Below, piece by piece: positions 8,847-17,362 of a DNA stretch of 64,000 nucleotides (positions are counted from its first letter, which is position 1; each line of letters starts with the position of its first letter). The notes below the pieces were generated by a model that had not been told where the DNA came from, did no database searches, and saw only the letters and a program-made list of their open reading frames with translations. The position numbers and the translations under genes are program-made. Origin of the DNA: Rhodobacteraceae bacterium M382 (GTDB lineage Bacteria; Pseudomonadota; Alphaproteobacteria; Rhodobacterales; Rhodobacteraceae); assembly GCA_025141015.1 (NCBI GenBank), contig CP081098.1, forward strand, positions 1,990,501-2,054,500, read 5' to 3'.

Positions 8847-8877
8847 TGTGTGAAGAGACCCAGGTGCGCAGGACGGT

Positions 8878-10149
8878 TTAAGGTGTGTGAGCCGCTGTCA
8901 GGTCGATCCCGATATCGACGCCAAAGGCCAGCGATCCTTCGTCCTTGACGCCTCGACCGATGTCGAAATCCAGCCGGTTGACCTGGACCGCGCCGACCAT
9001 CGTGGCAACGCCATCGGTGATTTCGAGCGTAAAAGGCAGGGTCAAGGGCAGGGTCTTGTCCCGAATCGTGAGCGTCCCGATGGCAGCATAGGTGTCGTCG
9101 GTCCGGGAAATATCCGCCTGAAACTTGGCGGATGGGAAATTGGCGCTGTCAAAAAAGTCTGCCCCCATTGCCTGTGCCGTGACCGACCCCAGCGACAGTG
9201 AGGCGACATCGATCGTGACCGTGACGGACCCGGCCTGACCATCGGTGACTTTCGGATCAAAGGTGATTGCAGTGTTCCAGGTGCCGAAACTGCCCTGAAC
9301 GGCGCTGCCCATCTGGGTGACACCAATAGACAGCGTGCCACTGGTGACTTGCCAATTTGCGGCGTGATCGGAGTCGGCTGTTAGGGGTGTCTGTGCCTGG
9401 GTCTCGGTCGTCTGGGACGTGTGCTGAGCGGTGTCTGTCTGGGCCGAATGCGATCCAAAGGCTCCCAGCAGGCCGCCGGCCCCCAAAGCGGCCGCCCACA
9501 GGAACAGGGCAAAAACGGCGGGCAAGAGGCTGTGGGATTGGTCTGGTGGGGTTGGGGCGGTGTTGGTCCCGGGCAACATGCGGCGCAGGGTTTGATCGCG
9601 ATCAATCACATGGTGTTTGATAGCACCGGCAACATGCAGAAACACGGACAGGAACAGCACGTAGATCAGAATATGGTGCAGCGCGCCGAACAGCATGGCG
9701 GTGGTTTCGGATTTGGCGACAAAGGGCAGGTTCTGTCCAAACGGCCACCAGATTGGCGCAAAGCCGGTCGTGGCGGCGTGGTGGACCCATCCGGTCAGAG
9801 GAACGAAAAGCAAGGAGCCATACAGCAACCAATGCACGGTTTCGGCTGCGAGCGCTTCGACGCGGTTGTCAGCATTCAACAGTCCGGGTTTTGGCTGCGT
9901 CAGCGCCCAGATGATACGAGCAAGAGCGATCAAAAAGATACTGACGCCAATGGTTTTATGGAGCGAGAACAACAATGTGGCACGGTTGATTTCGGCCTGA
10001 CCACCAGTAAAGCCGGAGCTTTGAATCTCATGTGCCAGAGAGTTGGCGAACAGTCCCAAAGGGATGACGGTCAGCATCAGCAGGACGGTGGTCCAATGAA
10101 ATGTCTTGGCCACACTGCCGTAGCTGCGCTGGGAATTGGAAAAGGGCAC
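8878..10149 (-). CDS. Cytochrome b561 - YceI fusion protein
   Basis: The 423-residue protein has an N-terminal four-helix cytochrome b561 domain (about residues 5-190) with candidate haem-ligand histidines (His18, His64, His158/159, His172), one more membrane helix (about 209-232), a Thr/Gln-rich linker, and a C-terminal YceI domain (about 262-423) facing the periplasm. The b561 part should move electrons across the inner membrane, perhaps from quinol; the YceI part may bind a quinone- or isoprenoid-like partner. The fusion itself supports a functional link between these families, which are often neighbours. Confidence 0.88.
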   Translation of the reverse strand: MPFSNSQRSYGSVAKTFHWTTVLLMLTVIPLGLFANSLAHEIQSSGFTGGQAEINRATLLFSLHKTIGVSIFLIALARIIWALTQPKPGLLNADNRVEALAAETVHWLLYGSLLFVPLTGWVHHAATTGFAPIWWPFGQNLPFVAKSETTAMLFGALHHILIYVLFLSVFLHVAGAIKHHVIDRDQTLRRMLPGTNTAPTPPDQSHSLLPAVFALFLWAAALGAGGLLGAFGSHSAQTDTAQHTSQTTETQAQTPLTADSDHAANWQVTSGTLSIGVTQMGSAVQGSFGTWNTAITFDPKVTDGQAGSVTVTIDVASLSLGSVTAQAMGADFFDSANFPSAKFQADISRTDDTYAAIGTLTIRDKTLPLTLPFTLEITDGVATMVGAVQVNRLDFDIGRGVKDEGSLAFGVDIGIDLTAAHTP

Positions 10150-10344
10150 GGGGCGAGATCTCCTGTTCGCGGTCGATGTGTGATATTTTTAAACTATTGC
10201 CTGGAACGCCAATCGCAAAGGTGTGCGTGCGCACAATGGCCGTGCAAGGGTGGACAGATTGGGTTTGCGCGTCTGGGTGCTTGTTTGTACGGGCATGGCC
10301 GTCTAAACCAACATGAAAGATCCCCAAAGGAGTGAGAGATCCTG

Positions 10345-11277
10345 ATGACGACAGCTTTTGTTTTTCCCGGGCAGGGGGCGCAAACCATTGGTATGGGCAA
10401 GAGTTTGGCCGATGCCTATCCTGCGGCGCAAGCAGTGTTCGACGAGGTCGATGACGCGTTGGGAGAGAAGCTGAGCGCGCTGATCTGGGAAGGTGACATT
10501 GCCGAGCTGACCCTGACCCAAAATGCGCAGCCCGCGCTGATGGCGACCTCGATCGCTGCGATGCGTGCGCTTGAGGCCGAAGGGATCACGATTTCCAGGG
10601 CCTCTTTTGTAGCGGGGCATTCTTTGGGCGAATATTCGGCTCTGGCAGCGGCCGGGTCGATCAGCATTGCAGACACCGCGCGCCTGTTGCGCACCCGTGG
10701 TCAGGCCATGCAGAGCGCGGTTCCGGTTGGCGAAGGCGCAATGGCAGCTGTTTTGGGGTTGGACCTGGACGCGGTGCGTGCCGTGGCCGACGCCGCCGCA
10801 CAGGGCGACGTCTGTCAGGCCGCCAATGACAATGACCCGACACAGGTTGTGGTTTCAGGATCCAAGGCTGCGGTTGAACGCGCTGCTGTGATTGCCAAGG
10901 AAAAAGGTGCCAAACGGGCGGTTATGCTGCCGGTCAGCGCACCGTTCCATTGTGCATTGATGCAGCCGGCGGCCGAAGTGATGGCCGAGGCGCTGGCCGG
11001 GGTGCAGATTACGGCACCTACAGTGCCACTGATTGCCAATGTGCGCGCCGATGTGGTTACGGATCCGGATGAGATCCGCGCCTTGTTGGTCGAGCAGGTG
11101 ACGGGGTCGGTGCGCTGGCGCGAAAGTGTTCAGGCCATGGCGGCCAAGGGCGTGAGCGAATTCTGGGAAATCGGTGCCGGGAAGGCGCTGTCTGGCATGA
11201 TCCGCAAGATTGATCGCTCGCTGGCCTGTCGTCAGGTCGGCGGTCCCGAGGATGCAAAAGCCGCGGCCGAGGCGTAA
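10345..11277 (+). CDS. fabD: Malonyl-CoA:ACP transacylase
   Basis: The 310-residue protein has the FPGQGAQ N-terminus, the GHSLGEYSAL nucleophile elbow (Ser93) and the catalytic His in SAPFHCALM (His202). It loads malonyl groups onto acyl carrier protein for fatty acid synthesis in the cytoplasm. The start follows a GGAGTGAGAG Shine-Dalgarno. fabG follows, separated by two tandem palindromes, then acpP and fabF. Confidence 0.97.
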   Translation: MTTAFVFPGQGAQTIGMGKSLADAYPAAQAVFDEVDDALGEKLSALIWEGDIAELTLTQNAQPALMATSIAAMRALEAEGITISRASFVAGHSLGEYSALAAAGSISIADTARLLRTRGQAMQSAVPVGEGAMAAVLGLDLDAVRAVADAAAQGDVCQAANDNDPTQVVVSGSKAAVERAAVIAKEKGAKRAVMLPVSAPFHCALMQPAAEVMAEALAGVQITAPTVPLIANVRADVVTDPDEIRALLVEQVTGSVRWRESVQAMAAKGVSEFWEIGAGKALSGMIRKIDRSLACRQVGGPEDAKAAAEA

Positions 11278-11324
11278 CCGGAATTTTTGAAAAATTCCGG
11301 CCCGTTTTCCGTGTCGGAAAACGG
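11278..11324. repeat. Two tandem perfect palindromes between fabD and fabG
   Basis: First palindrome: CCGGAATTTTT (11278-11288) and its complement (11290-11300), with one central base. Second: CCGTTTTCCG (11302-11311) and CGGAAAACGG (11315-11324), with a 3-nt loop. They overlap the last bases of the fabD stop region. Neither has a T-run, so this is more like a REP-type element or an mRNA-processing structure than a simple terminator. Confidence 0.75.
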
Positions 11325-11355
11325 CGCCAGCGGGTCGGGTTGGAAAGGAAGATAA

Positions 11356-12093
11356 ATGTTTGATCTTACAGGCAAGAACGTGCTTGTCACCGGTGCGTCC
11401 GGTGGTATCGGGGGAGCAATTGCCAAGGCGTTGCATGGAGCCGGGGCAACCGTGGCATTGTCCGGCACCCGGATTGAGCCGCTGGAGGCATTGGCGGCAG
11501 AACTGGGCGAACGCGCCCATGTTCTGACCTGCAACCTGAGCGACGCCGAAGCCGTCGAAGCGCTGCCGAAGCAGGCCGCAGCGGCGATGGGGTCGGTCGA
11601 TGTTCTGGTGAACAATGCCGGTATCACCCGGGACAACCTGTTCATGCGGATGAAGGACGAGGAATGGGACAGCGTGCTGAACGTGAACCTGACCTCGACC
11701 ATGCGTCTGTGTCGGGGTGTTTTGCGCGGGATGATGAAGGCGCGTTGGGGCAGGATCGTCAATATTTCGTCCGTGGTTGGCGCGACCGGCAACCCGGGGC
11801 AGGGCAATTATGCTGCATCCAAAGCAGGCGTGATTGGCATGTCGAAATCGCTGGCTTATGAAGTGGCAAACCGGGGCATTACGGTCAATGCCGTTGCACC
11901 TGGTTTCATCACCACAGCGATGACCGACAAGCTGACGGATGATCAGAAGTCCAAGATTTTGACACAGGTACCCGCGGGACGTATGGGCGATGCCGAAGAA
12001 ATCGCCGCGGCGGTGTTGTACCTTGCCAGCCCCGAAGCGGCTTATGTCACGGGCACTACGCTGCATGTGAATGGCGGCATGGCGATGTTGTAA
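11356..12093 (+). CDS. fabG: 3-oxoacyl-ACP reductase
   Basis: The 245-residue short-chain dehydrogenase has the TGASGGIGG nucleotide-binding motif (residues 12-20), NNAG (87-90), Asn111, and the catalytic Ser139-Tyr152-Lys156 set. It reduces beta-ketoacyl-ACP with NADPH in fatty acid elongation. An AAGGAAG Shine-Dalgarno precedes the start. Its placement between fabD and acpP supports the FabG assignment over other SDR enzymes. Confidence 0.97.
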   Translation: MFDLTGKNVLVTGASGGIGGAIAKALHGAGATVALSGTRIEPLEALAAELGERAHVLTCNLSDAEAVEALPKQAAAAMGSVDVLVNNAGITRDNLFMRMKDEEWDSVLNVNLTSTMRLCRGVLRGMMKARWGRIVNISSVVGATGNPGQGNYAASKAGVIGMSKSLAYEVANRGITVNAVAPGFITTAMTDKLTDDQKSKILTQVPAGRMGDAEEIAAAVLYLASPEAAYVTGTTLHVNGGMAML

Positions 12094-12256
12094 GCGGGCG
12101 CGGCGCGCTGATGAGGCCACAAGGGCACAGACAATCTGTTCGACACTGTTGAATTTGAGTTTGACACTTGTACCCTTGGTCCGGCATCACCATGTGCACG
12201 GTTCCCGGGCGACACCCTGTCGCTGGGTCCGGTAACAAACCGACCCAGCGAAATCG

Positions 12257-12284
12257 TTTGCCTCTGGTGTCGTCTGTGTTATAG
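12257..12284 (+). promoter_or_regulatory. Candidate acpP promoter
   Basis: In the 342-bp gene-free gap between fabG and acpP, TTTGCC (12257-12262) and TTATAG (12279-12284) are separated by 16 bp, about 150 bp before acpP. A separate strong promoter for acpP would fit the abundance of this protein. The rest of the gap shows no gene. Confidence 0.4.
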
Positions 12285-12435
12285 GCGGCGCATCTTTTAA
12301 CGGGCACCGGCACAAGAGTCGGGTCCGACCGCCCCCGCAAGGGGAAAGCAGTCGCCCTGATCGGGCAAAACCAAGCCACCCCGATCGGGCGAGGGCAGAA
12401 ACGGGTCGAAAGGCCCAGAAGAACGAGGAAAGAAC

Positions 12436-12669
12436 ATGAGCGACGTCGCAGACCGCGTGAAAAAGATTGTTGTGGAACACCTGGGTGTTGAAGAAGACAA
12501 AGTGACCGAGAACGCTTCGTTCATCGACGACCTGGGCGCCGACAGCCTGGACACCGTCGAGCTGGTCATGGCCTTTGAAGAAGAATTCGGCATCGAAATT
12601 CCTGATGATGCAGCCGAAACCATCCAGACTTTTGGCGACGCAGTCAAATTCATCACCGAGGCTTCCTGA
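12436..12669 (+). CDS. acpP: Acyl carrier protein
   Basis: The 77-residue acidic protein has the [15 protein letters not shown] motif; Ser37 is the 4'-phosphopantetheine attachment site. It carries acyl intermediates for the Fab enzymes encoded around it. An ACGAGGAAAGAAC Shine-Dalgarno region precedes it and a strong terminator follows. Confidence 0.98.
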   Translation: MSDVADRVKKIVVEHLGVEEDKVTENASFIDDLGADSLDTVELVMAFEEEFGIEIPDDAAETIQTFGDAVKFITEAS

Positions 12670-12706
12670 TCCACTCAGTGGACCAGAAGTACCGTTGATT
12701 TCCCGA

Positions 12707-12737
12707 ACGGCGCTTTCCTTTTGGAAAGCGCCGTTTT
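12707..12737 (+). terminator. Intrinsic terminator of acpP
   Basis: The 12-bp perfect stem ACGGCGCTTTCC / GGAAAGCGCCGT (12707-12718 and 12723-12734) with a TTTT loop is followed by Ts. It separates acpP from the HisA-like gene. Confidence 0.93.
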
Positions 12738-12831
12738 TCGTATGCAGGCCCTGTCGTTTAGCAGCGAGACTGAGATTGGGTGACTCTGTGTTATACTGAG
12801 GCCCGACAATTGGTTTAGGAGGCCGCCCAAC

Positions 12832-13575
12832 ATGATGATTTTTCCCACTATGGAGCTGCAAAACGGGCGTTGCGTGACCTTGGACAAGGGCAAGCTCGAT
12901 TCGGCAATGATCTGGCATGTTGACCCGGTCGAAACGGCCCGCGGCTTTGCCGCGGCTGGGGCCGAATGGATGCATTTGACCGACTTTAACGCTATTGACG
13001 GGGATGATGGAAACGAAGCGCTGATCGAGGAGATCGTTCGCAGCGTCGGTATTCCCGTCCAGCTGGGTGGCGGTATGCGGACCCGCGACGCGGTCGAGCG
13101 TTGGATTGACAAGGGGGCGGGACGAATCGTCGTTGGTACCTTGGCTGCGCGAGATCCTCAGTTGGTGATCGAGCTGGCCAAGCATTACCCCGACCAGATC
13201 GTTCTGGCCGTCGATGTGTGGCAGGGGCAGGTGATGACCGAAGGGTGGCGTCAGGCCGGTGCCTTTTCGCCTGAGGATTATATCAAAGCCTTTGAAGGGG
13301 TGCCCTTTGCCGGGATCGTCGTCACCGACATCGACAGTGATATGGATGATGTCGAAGCGCAGCTGGGCCTGATTTCGGGGCTGGCGGCCACGGCAAAGTC
13401 ACCGCTGATTGCCAGTGGGGTGGTGCGCTCGGCCGACGATATCTCGCGCCTGAAATACTTGCCGAACATTTCAGGAGCCTTGGTTGGGCGTGCGTTGTTC
13501 CGCAAGACCATGTCGCTCGAAGAGGCGCTGGAAGTTGCCCGACCGACCCCCGAAGCGGTGGCCGAATTCCAGTAA
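12832..13575 (+). CDS. HisA-like (beta/alpha)8-barrel protein, divergent paralogue
   Basis: The 247-residue protein has the HisA/HisF barrel: QLGGGMR (77-83, phosphate site), VLAVDVWQG with Asp128, GW at 138-139, a TDID stretch and ASGVVRS (194-200). HisA isomerises ProFAR to PRFAR in histidine synthesis using two acidic residues. Asp128 matches the second; at the first, the family's PAIDL reads PTMEL, so Asp is replaced by Glu8. The conserved N-terminal region also deviates. The gene sits between acpP and fabF, away from any his gene, so it may be a second HisA or a protein with another role. Confidence 0.8.
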   Translation: MMIFPTMELQNGRCVTLDKGKLDSAMIWHVDPVETARGFAAAGAEWMHLTDFNAIDGDDGNEALIEEIVRSVGIPVQLGGGMRTRDAVERWIDKGAGRIVVGTLAARDPQLVIELAKHYPDQIVLAVDVWQGQVMTEGWRQAGAFSPEDYIKAFEGVPFAGIVVTDIDSDMDDVEAQLGLISGLAATAKSPLIASGVVRSADDISRLKYLPNISGALVGRALFRKTMSLEEALEVARPTPEAVAEFQ

Positions 13576-13656
13576 CGAAGAGGCTGTAGCCGATTTCAGG
13601 ATCCAGAATGAACAGGCCGGGGCCAAATGCGGTGCCGGTCGAAAAAACGGATTCTG

Positions 13657-14490
13657 CTAGGCGCTGCCGCTCAGCACCGTTTTCAAGGCGGCGGCGCTGA
13701 GACGTTTGCGAAACACAACACCAGCGTAATTGGAGTTGTGCCACACAACTCGGGCCGAAATCTGTTGCCCGGATACACCGATCTCCATCGCAGCCCCCGG
13801 ATCACAGGCAGTGGACAGGCGGATTTTTGCGCCCAAACGGCTGAGATCCACCACCTGCGCCTGCTCGATCACAGTTGAAAGCTGGATAACGCAGGCCAGT
13901 GCGCAGGGATAGCGTTTGCCGCGCTTTTTCAATGTGCTGTCTCTGGCTTCGATCATTTTGATGGCTGCGGCCAGCATCAAAAGACCCAGAGTCGCATAGA
14001 CACTGATCCGTCCGATAGGGAGCGGGGTTGATTGGCTGATGGGGGCGGCACCCTGCGGCGACGCCCGTTCTGTTTCGTCGCAAGGTAGCGGTACGATGTC
14101 CTTGCGAAAGGTCTGCAGATGTCGCTGGGCCTGTAGGCGGCCAACCATTTCGAATGCGCTGTTGCGTCCGTAATTCCTGTATTGCTCCAGTATCTTACGC
14201 TGTTGTTCAATGAGCTTGACGGCAGAAACAGATGCCCGGCCAATTCCGATCGCGGCGAGTTTGGCACGGAAACGTTCGGGGGCGGTCTGGATCAGACGTG
14301 AGCGTAGTTTTTCGGGCGCGCCGGCGGGCTGACCAGTTTCAAGAAAGGTCAGGAATGCCTGGCTTTCGGTCAACATTGCAAAAAGTTCTTCCTGGACGCG
14401 GCAATCCATTTTCTGCTGTCCGGCGTGTGAATGCGCCGGGGAGATCAGAAACGCGAAAAGAAAAAGAACACGCGCAACACAGGGCGGCAT
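13657..14490 (-). CDS. Membrane-anchored PilZ-domain protein
   Basis: The 277-residue protein has an N-terminal signal sequence (about 1-23), a periplasmic helical region (25-150), one membrane helix (about 162-182) and a cytoplasmic C-terminal PilZ domain (about 190-277). The PilZ cyclic-di-GMP motifs are present in outline: an RGKR basic stretch (RxxxR position) and DLSRLGAKI (DxSxxG). It probably passes a c-di-GMP signal to the periplasmic part. It faces fabF divergently and is not in an operon with it. Confidence 0.72.
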   Translation of the reverse strand: MPPCVARVLFLFAFLISPAHSHAGQQKMDCRVQEELFAMLTESQAFLTFLETGQPAGAPEKLRSRLIQTAPERFRAKLAAIGIGRASVSAVKLIEQQRKILEQYRNYGRNSAFEMVGRLQAQRHLQTFRKDIVPLPCDETERASPQGAAPISQSTPLPIGRISVYATLGLLMLAAAIKMIEARDSTLKKRGKRYPCALACVIQLSTVIEQAQVVDLSRLGAKIRLSTACDPGAAMEIGVSGQQISARVVWHNSNYAGVVFRKRLSAAALKTVLSGSA

Positions 14491-14643
14491 TAGTCAGAAA
14501 ACCTTTTTTGCTCATTTTCTGATAGCAGATTCCCCCTAACGTCTGATTACCGCCCCTTGCGCATTGTATGCTTCGGTCACACTTGCACTGAGTTGGTAAA
14601 CCAAGCTATTTGAGTTTGGAAATGCCGAGGCGAAGGAGAGCAG

Positions 14644-15912
14644 ATGATGCGTCGAGTTGTTGTTACGGGGCTGGGGCTTGTGACGCCGTTGGCCAGCGGG
14701 CTGGAAGAAACATGGTCGCGGCTGCTGGATGGTCAATCCGGCGCGGGTCCGATCACTGTATTTGATGCCGAAGCAAGCGGCGTAACCACGACATATGCCT
14801 GTGAAGTTCCCAAAGGGGACGGCACGGACGGGACGTTCAATGCCGATGATTGGATGCCGGCCAAAGAGCAGCGCAAGATCGACGATTTCATTCTTTATGG
14901 CATTGCGGCGGCCGAAATGGCGGTTCGGGATGCGGGATGGACACCCGAAGACGAAGCGAGCCTGCAACGCACAGGGGTGATGATCGGATCCGGGATCGGG
15001 GGACTGAGTTCCATTGCCGATACAGCGGTGATGATCAAGGAACGCGGTCCCCGGCGGGTGTCGCCCTTCTTTATTCCTGGTGCGTTGATCAATCTGATTT
15101 CGGGTCAGGTGTCGATCCGGTTCGGGTTCAAGGGACCCAACCATTCGGTTGTCACGGCCTGTTCTACCGGTGCACATGCGATTGGCGATGCGAGCCGTTT
15201 GATCAAGTCGGGCGATGCGGATGTGATGATCGCAGGGGGGGCCGAAGCAGCTATCTGTGAAATCGGGATTGCGGGTTTCAACGCCTGCAAGGCGCTGTCG
15301 ACCAAATATAAAGACGACCCCAAAAAGGCGAGCCGCCCCTATGACAAGGATCGTGATGGTTTTGTCATGGGCGAAGGGGCCGGTATTGTTGTTTTGGAAG
15401 AATACGAACATGCCAAGGCACGCGGTGCCAAGATTTATGCCGAAGTTCTGGGATATGGGATGTCGGGCGATGCCTATCACATCACGGCTCCTTCGGAGAC
15501 CGGCGAAGGTGCCGAGCGTTCAATGCGGGCCGCGTTGGCCAATGCGGGGCTGGAGCCTGCTGACATTGATTACATCAATGCGCATGGTACTTCGACGATG
15601 GCCGACACCATCGAATTGGGCTCGGTTGAGCGCATGATGGGAGAGGCCGCGAGCAAGGTCACCATGTCGTCGACCAAATCCGCCACGGGCCACCTGCTGG
15701 GGGCAGCGGGCGCGATCGAGGCGATTTTCTCGATCCTGGCAATCCGGGATCAGGTGGCACCGCCAACAATCAATCTGGACAACCCCGCTGTTGATACGGC
15801 CGTGGATCTGGCTCCGAATACCAAACGGGAGCGGGAGATCAATGTGGCCTTGTCGAATTCCTTTGGGTTCGGTGGCACCAATGCCAGCGTGATTTTCGGA
15901 AAGTCCAAATAA
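14644..15912 (+). CDS. fabF: 3-oxoacyl-ACP synthase II
   Basis: The 422-residue condensing enzyme has the Cys-His-His triad: Cys173 in TACSTGAHA, His314 in NAHGTSTMADT, His350 in TGHLLGAAGA. It elongates acyl-ACP with malonyl-ACP. The start follows a GAAGGAGAG Shine-Dalgarno. Its stop codon directly abuts the start of mltG, so the two are translated from one transcript. Confidence 0.97.
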   Translation: MMRRVVVTGLGLVTPLASGLEETWSRLLDGQSGAGPITVFDAEASGVTTTYACEVPKGDGTDGTFNADDWMPAKEQRKIDDFILYGIAAAEMAVRDAGWTPEDEASLQRTGVMIGSGIGGLSSIADTAVMIKERGPRRVSPFFIPGALINLISGQVSIRFGFKGPNHSVVTACSTGAHAIGDASRLIKSGDADVMIAGGAEAAICEIGIAGFNACKALSTKYKDDPKKASRPYDKDRDGFVMGEGAGIVVLEEYEHAKARGAKIYAEVLGYGMSGDAYHITAPSETGEGAERSMRAALANAGLEPADIDYINAHGTSTMADTIELGSVERMMGEAASKVTMSSTKSATGHLLGAAGAIEAIFSILAIRDQVAPPTINLDNPAVDTAVDLAPNTKREREINVALSNSFGFGGTNASVIFGKSK

Positions 15913-17067
15913 ATGTGGCGCAGCCTTGCCTCGAATATGCTGACATTGCTTGTGGTGGCGCTGTTCCTGTTGGGCGGCGTCATCTTGTGGGGCAAATCGC
16001 AATATAGTGCCCAGGGACCGCTGGAGGCCGCAATCTGTCTGAAGGTAGATCGCGGCTCTAACCTGACCCGGGTCAGCCGGGATCTGGCCGACAAGGGAGC
16101 CATTTCAAGTGGCGCAATTTTCCGCTTGGGTGCGGATTATTCGGAAAAGGCCTCGCAGTTGAAAGCGGGTAGTTTTCTGGTGGAAAGCGGTGCCTCGATG
16201 GAGGGGATCGTCGATCAGATCACCCGCGGTGGGGCCAGCACATGCGGTACCGAAATCGTTTATCGGGTCGGGGTGACCCGGACTGTGGCGCAGGTGCGCG
16301 AATTGGATCCGGCAACAAATCGCTATGTGGAACGGGCCGCGTTCAACCTGGCCGAGGATGACGTACCGCCAGCATATACGCAAAAGCGCGGCGAACCCGA
16401 TACGCGGTATCGGGTGGCAATGGCCGAGGGGGTAACCTCCTGGCAGGTCGTTGAAGCGATCAAGGCGATGGATGTTCTGGAGGGGGCCGTTACTGTCCGT
16501 CCCGCCGAAGGAATGTTGGCACCGGACAGCTATGAAGTGGTGCCGGGCAGCCAGCGAGACGCGATTTTGGCCGAGATGCAGGAAAAGCAACAATTGCGGA
16601 TCAATGCTGTCTGGGAATCCCGTCAGGAAGGCTTGCCGCTGAATTCGCCCGAAGAAATGCTGGTGTTGGCCTCTATCATTGAAAAGGAAACCGGAGTTCC
16701 ACAAGAGCGCGGGCAGGTGGCCAGCGTGTTTGTGAACCGTCTGAACCGGGGAATGCGGCTGCAGACCGACCCGACCGTGATCTATGGTATCACCAAGGGT
16801 GAGGGCATTTTGGGGCGTGGATTGCGTCAAAGCGAACTGCGCCGGATCACCCCATGGAACACGTATGTGATCGAAGGGCTTCCCCCGACACCCATTGCCA
16901 ACCCCGGGCTTGCCAGCTTGGAGGCAGCGGTGGCACCGGACCAGACCGATTTCGTGTTCTTTGTGGCCGATGGTACGGGGGGTCATGCGTTTGCCACGAC
17001 CCTGGAAGACCACAACCGCAACGTCGCCGAATGGCGTAAGATCGAAGCCGAACGGCAGAACAACTGA
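15913..17067 (+). CDS. mltG: Endolytic transglycosylase MltG
   Basis: The 384-residue protein has an N-terminal membrane anchor (about 7-27), a LysM-like region and the YceG/MltG catalytic domain with the LASIIEKET motif (Glu257). It cuts nascent peptidoglycan strands in the periplasm and limits glycan length. The start codon directly follows the fabF stop. In this group the fabF-mltG pair commonly precedes the gene transfer agent cluster, as here. Confidence 0.95.
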   Translation: MWRSLASNMLTLLVVALFLLGGVILWGKSQYSAQGPLEAAICLKVDRGSNLTRVSRDLADKGAISSGAIFRLGADYSEKASQLKAGSFLVESGASMEGIVDQITRGGASTCGTEIVYRVGVTRTVAQVRELDPATNRYVERAAFNLAEDDVPPAYTQKRGEPDTRYRVAMAEGVTSWQVVEAIKAMDVLEGAVTVRPAEGMLAPDSYEVVPGSQRDAILAEMQEKQQLRINAVWESRQEGLPLNSPEEMLVLASIIEKETGVPQERGQVASVFVNRLNRGMRLQTDPTVIYGITKGEGILGRGLRQSELRRITPWNTYVIEGLPPTPIANPGLASLEAAVAPDQTDFVFFVADGTGGHAFATTLEDHNRNVAEWRKIEAERQNN

Positions 17068-17099
17068 GGTCTACGTCTACCAAGACGCAGGTCACCGGG

Positions 17100-17125
17100 T
17101 CCAAGGCGTTCAAGGACGCCTTGGA
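17100..17125 (+). terminator. Hairpin after mltG
   Basis: The 10-bp perfect stem TCCAAGGCGT (17100-17109) / ACGCCTTGGA (17116-17125) has a 6-nt loop and lies 33 bp after the mltG stop. No T-run follows, so it may protect the mRNA 3' end or act with Rho. Confidence 0.5.
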
Positions 17126-17216
17126 CTGTGGTTGGGATGGCAAAGCCTGCTGGGTGAATTTTCAGAGTTTGTTAATGATACCGGACGGTTGCGTTGCGTT
17201 TGGACTGCGTTAAGAT

Positions 17217-17245
17217 TTGACTCTGCGCGCGGTCTCGCGTATAAG
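17217..17245 (+). promoter_or_regulatory. Consensus-like promoter upstream of the GTA cluster
   Basis: TTGACT (17217-17222) and TATAAG (17240-17245) are separated by exactly 17 bp. This is the best sigma-70-type hexamer pair I saw in the window. Transcription would begin near 17252, about 110 bp before g1. I found no paired TTAA half sites of the CtrA type around it. Confidence 0.65.
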
Positions 17246-17252
17246 TTGTGTC

Positions 17253-17348
17253 ATGCTAGAAGAAGTGGGCAAACGGCCCCGGGGGGTACTCCGGTGGCCG
17301 TTTTTTCGTTTCGCCTGTGCGGAGGGGGCAACAAAAACTCACGCATGA
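17253..17348 (+). CDS. Putative 31-residue leader peptide upstream of g1
   Basis: A 31-codon ORF begins 8 nt after the -10 element, at or next to the expected transcription start, so it could be translated as a leaderless message. It reads straight through the terminator hairpin and ends 14 nt before the g1 start codon. The peptide is rich in Arg, Phe and Gly and has no recognised family. Coding status is inferred only from position. Confidence 0.3.
   Translation: MLEEVGKRPRGVLRWPFFRFACAEGATKTHA
17272..17306 (+). terminator. Intrinsic terminator / attenuator before GTA g1
   Basis: AACGGCC (17272-17278) pairs with GGCCGTT (17296-17302), with further GC pairing inside, and six Ts lie at 17301-17306. 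It is downstream of the promoter at 17217 and upstream of g1, so it would stop most transcripts at about 55 nt unless bypassed. Confidence 0.7.
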
Positions 17349-17362
17349 GGTAGGCGGCAAAC

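Noticed and set aside
17068-17362. CtrA-type paired TTAA boxes before GTA g1
   Set aside because: TTAA occurs at about 17172 and 17210, too far apart for TTAA-N7-TTAA.
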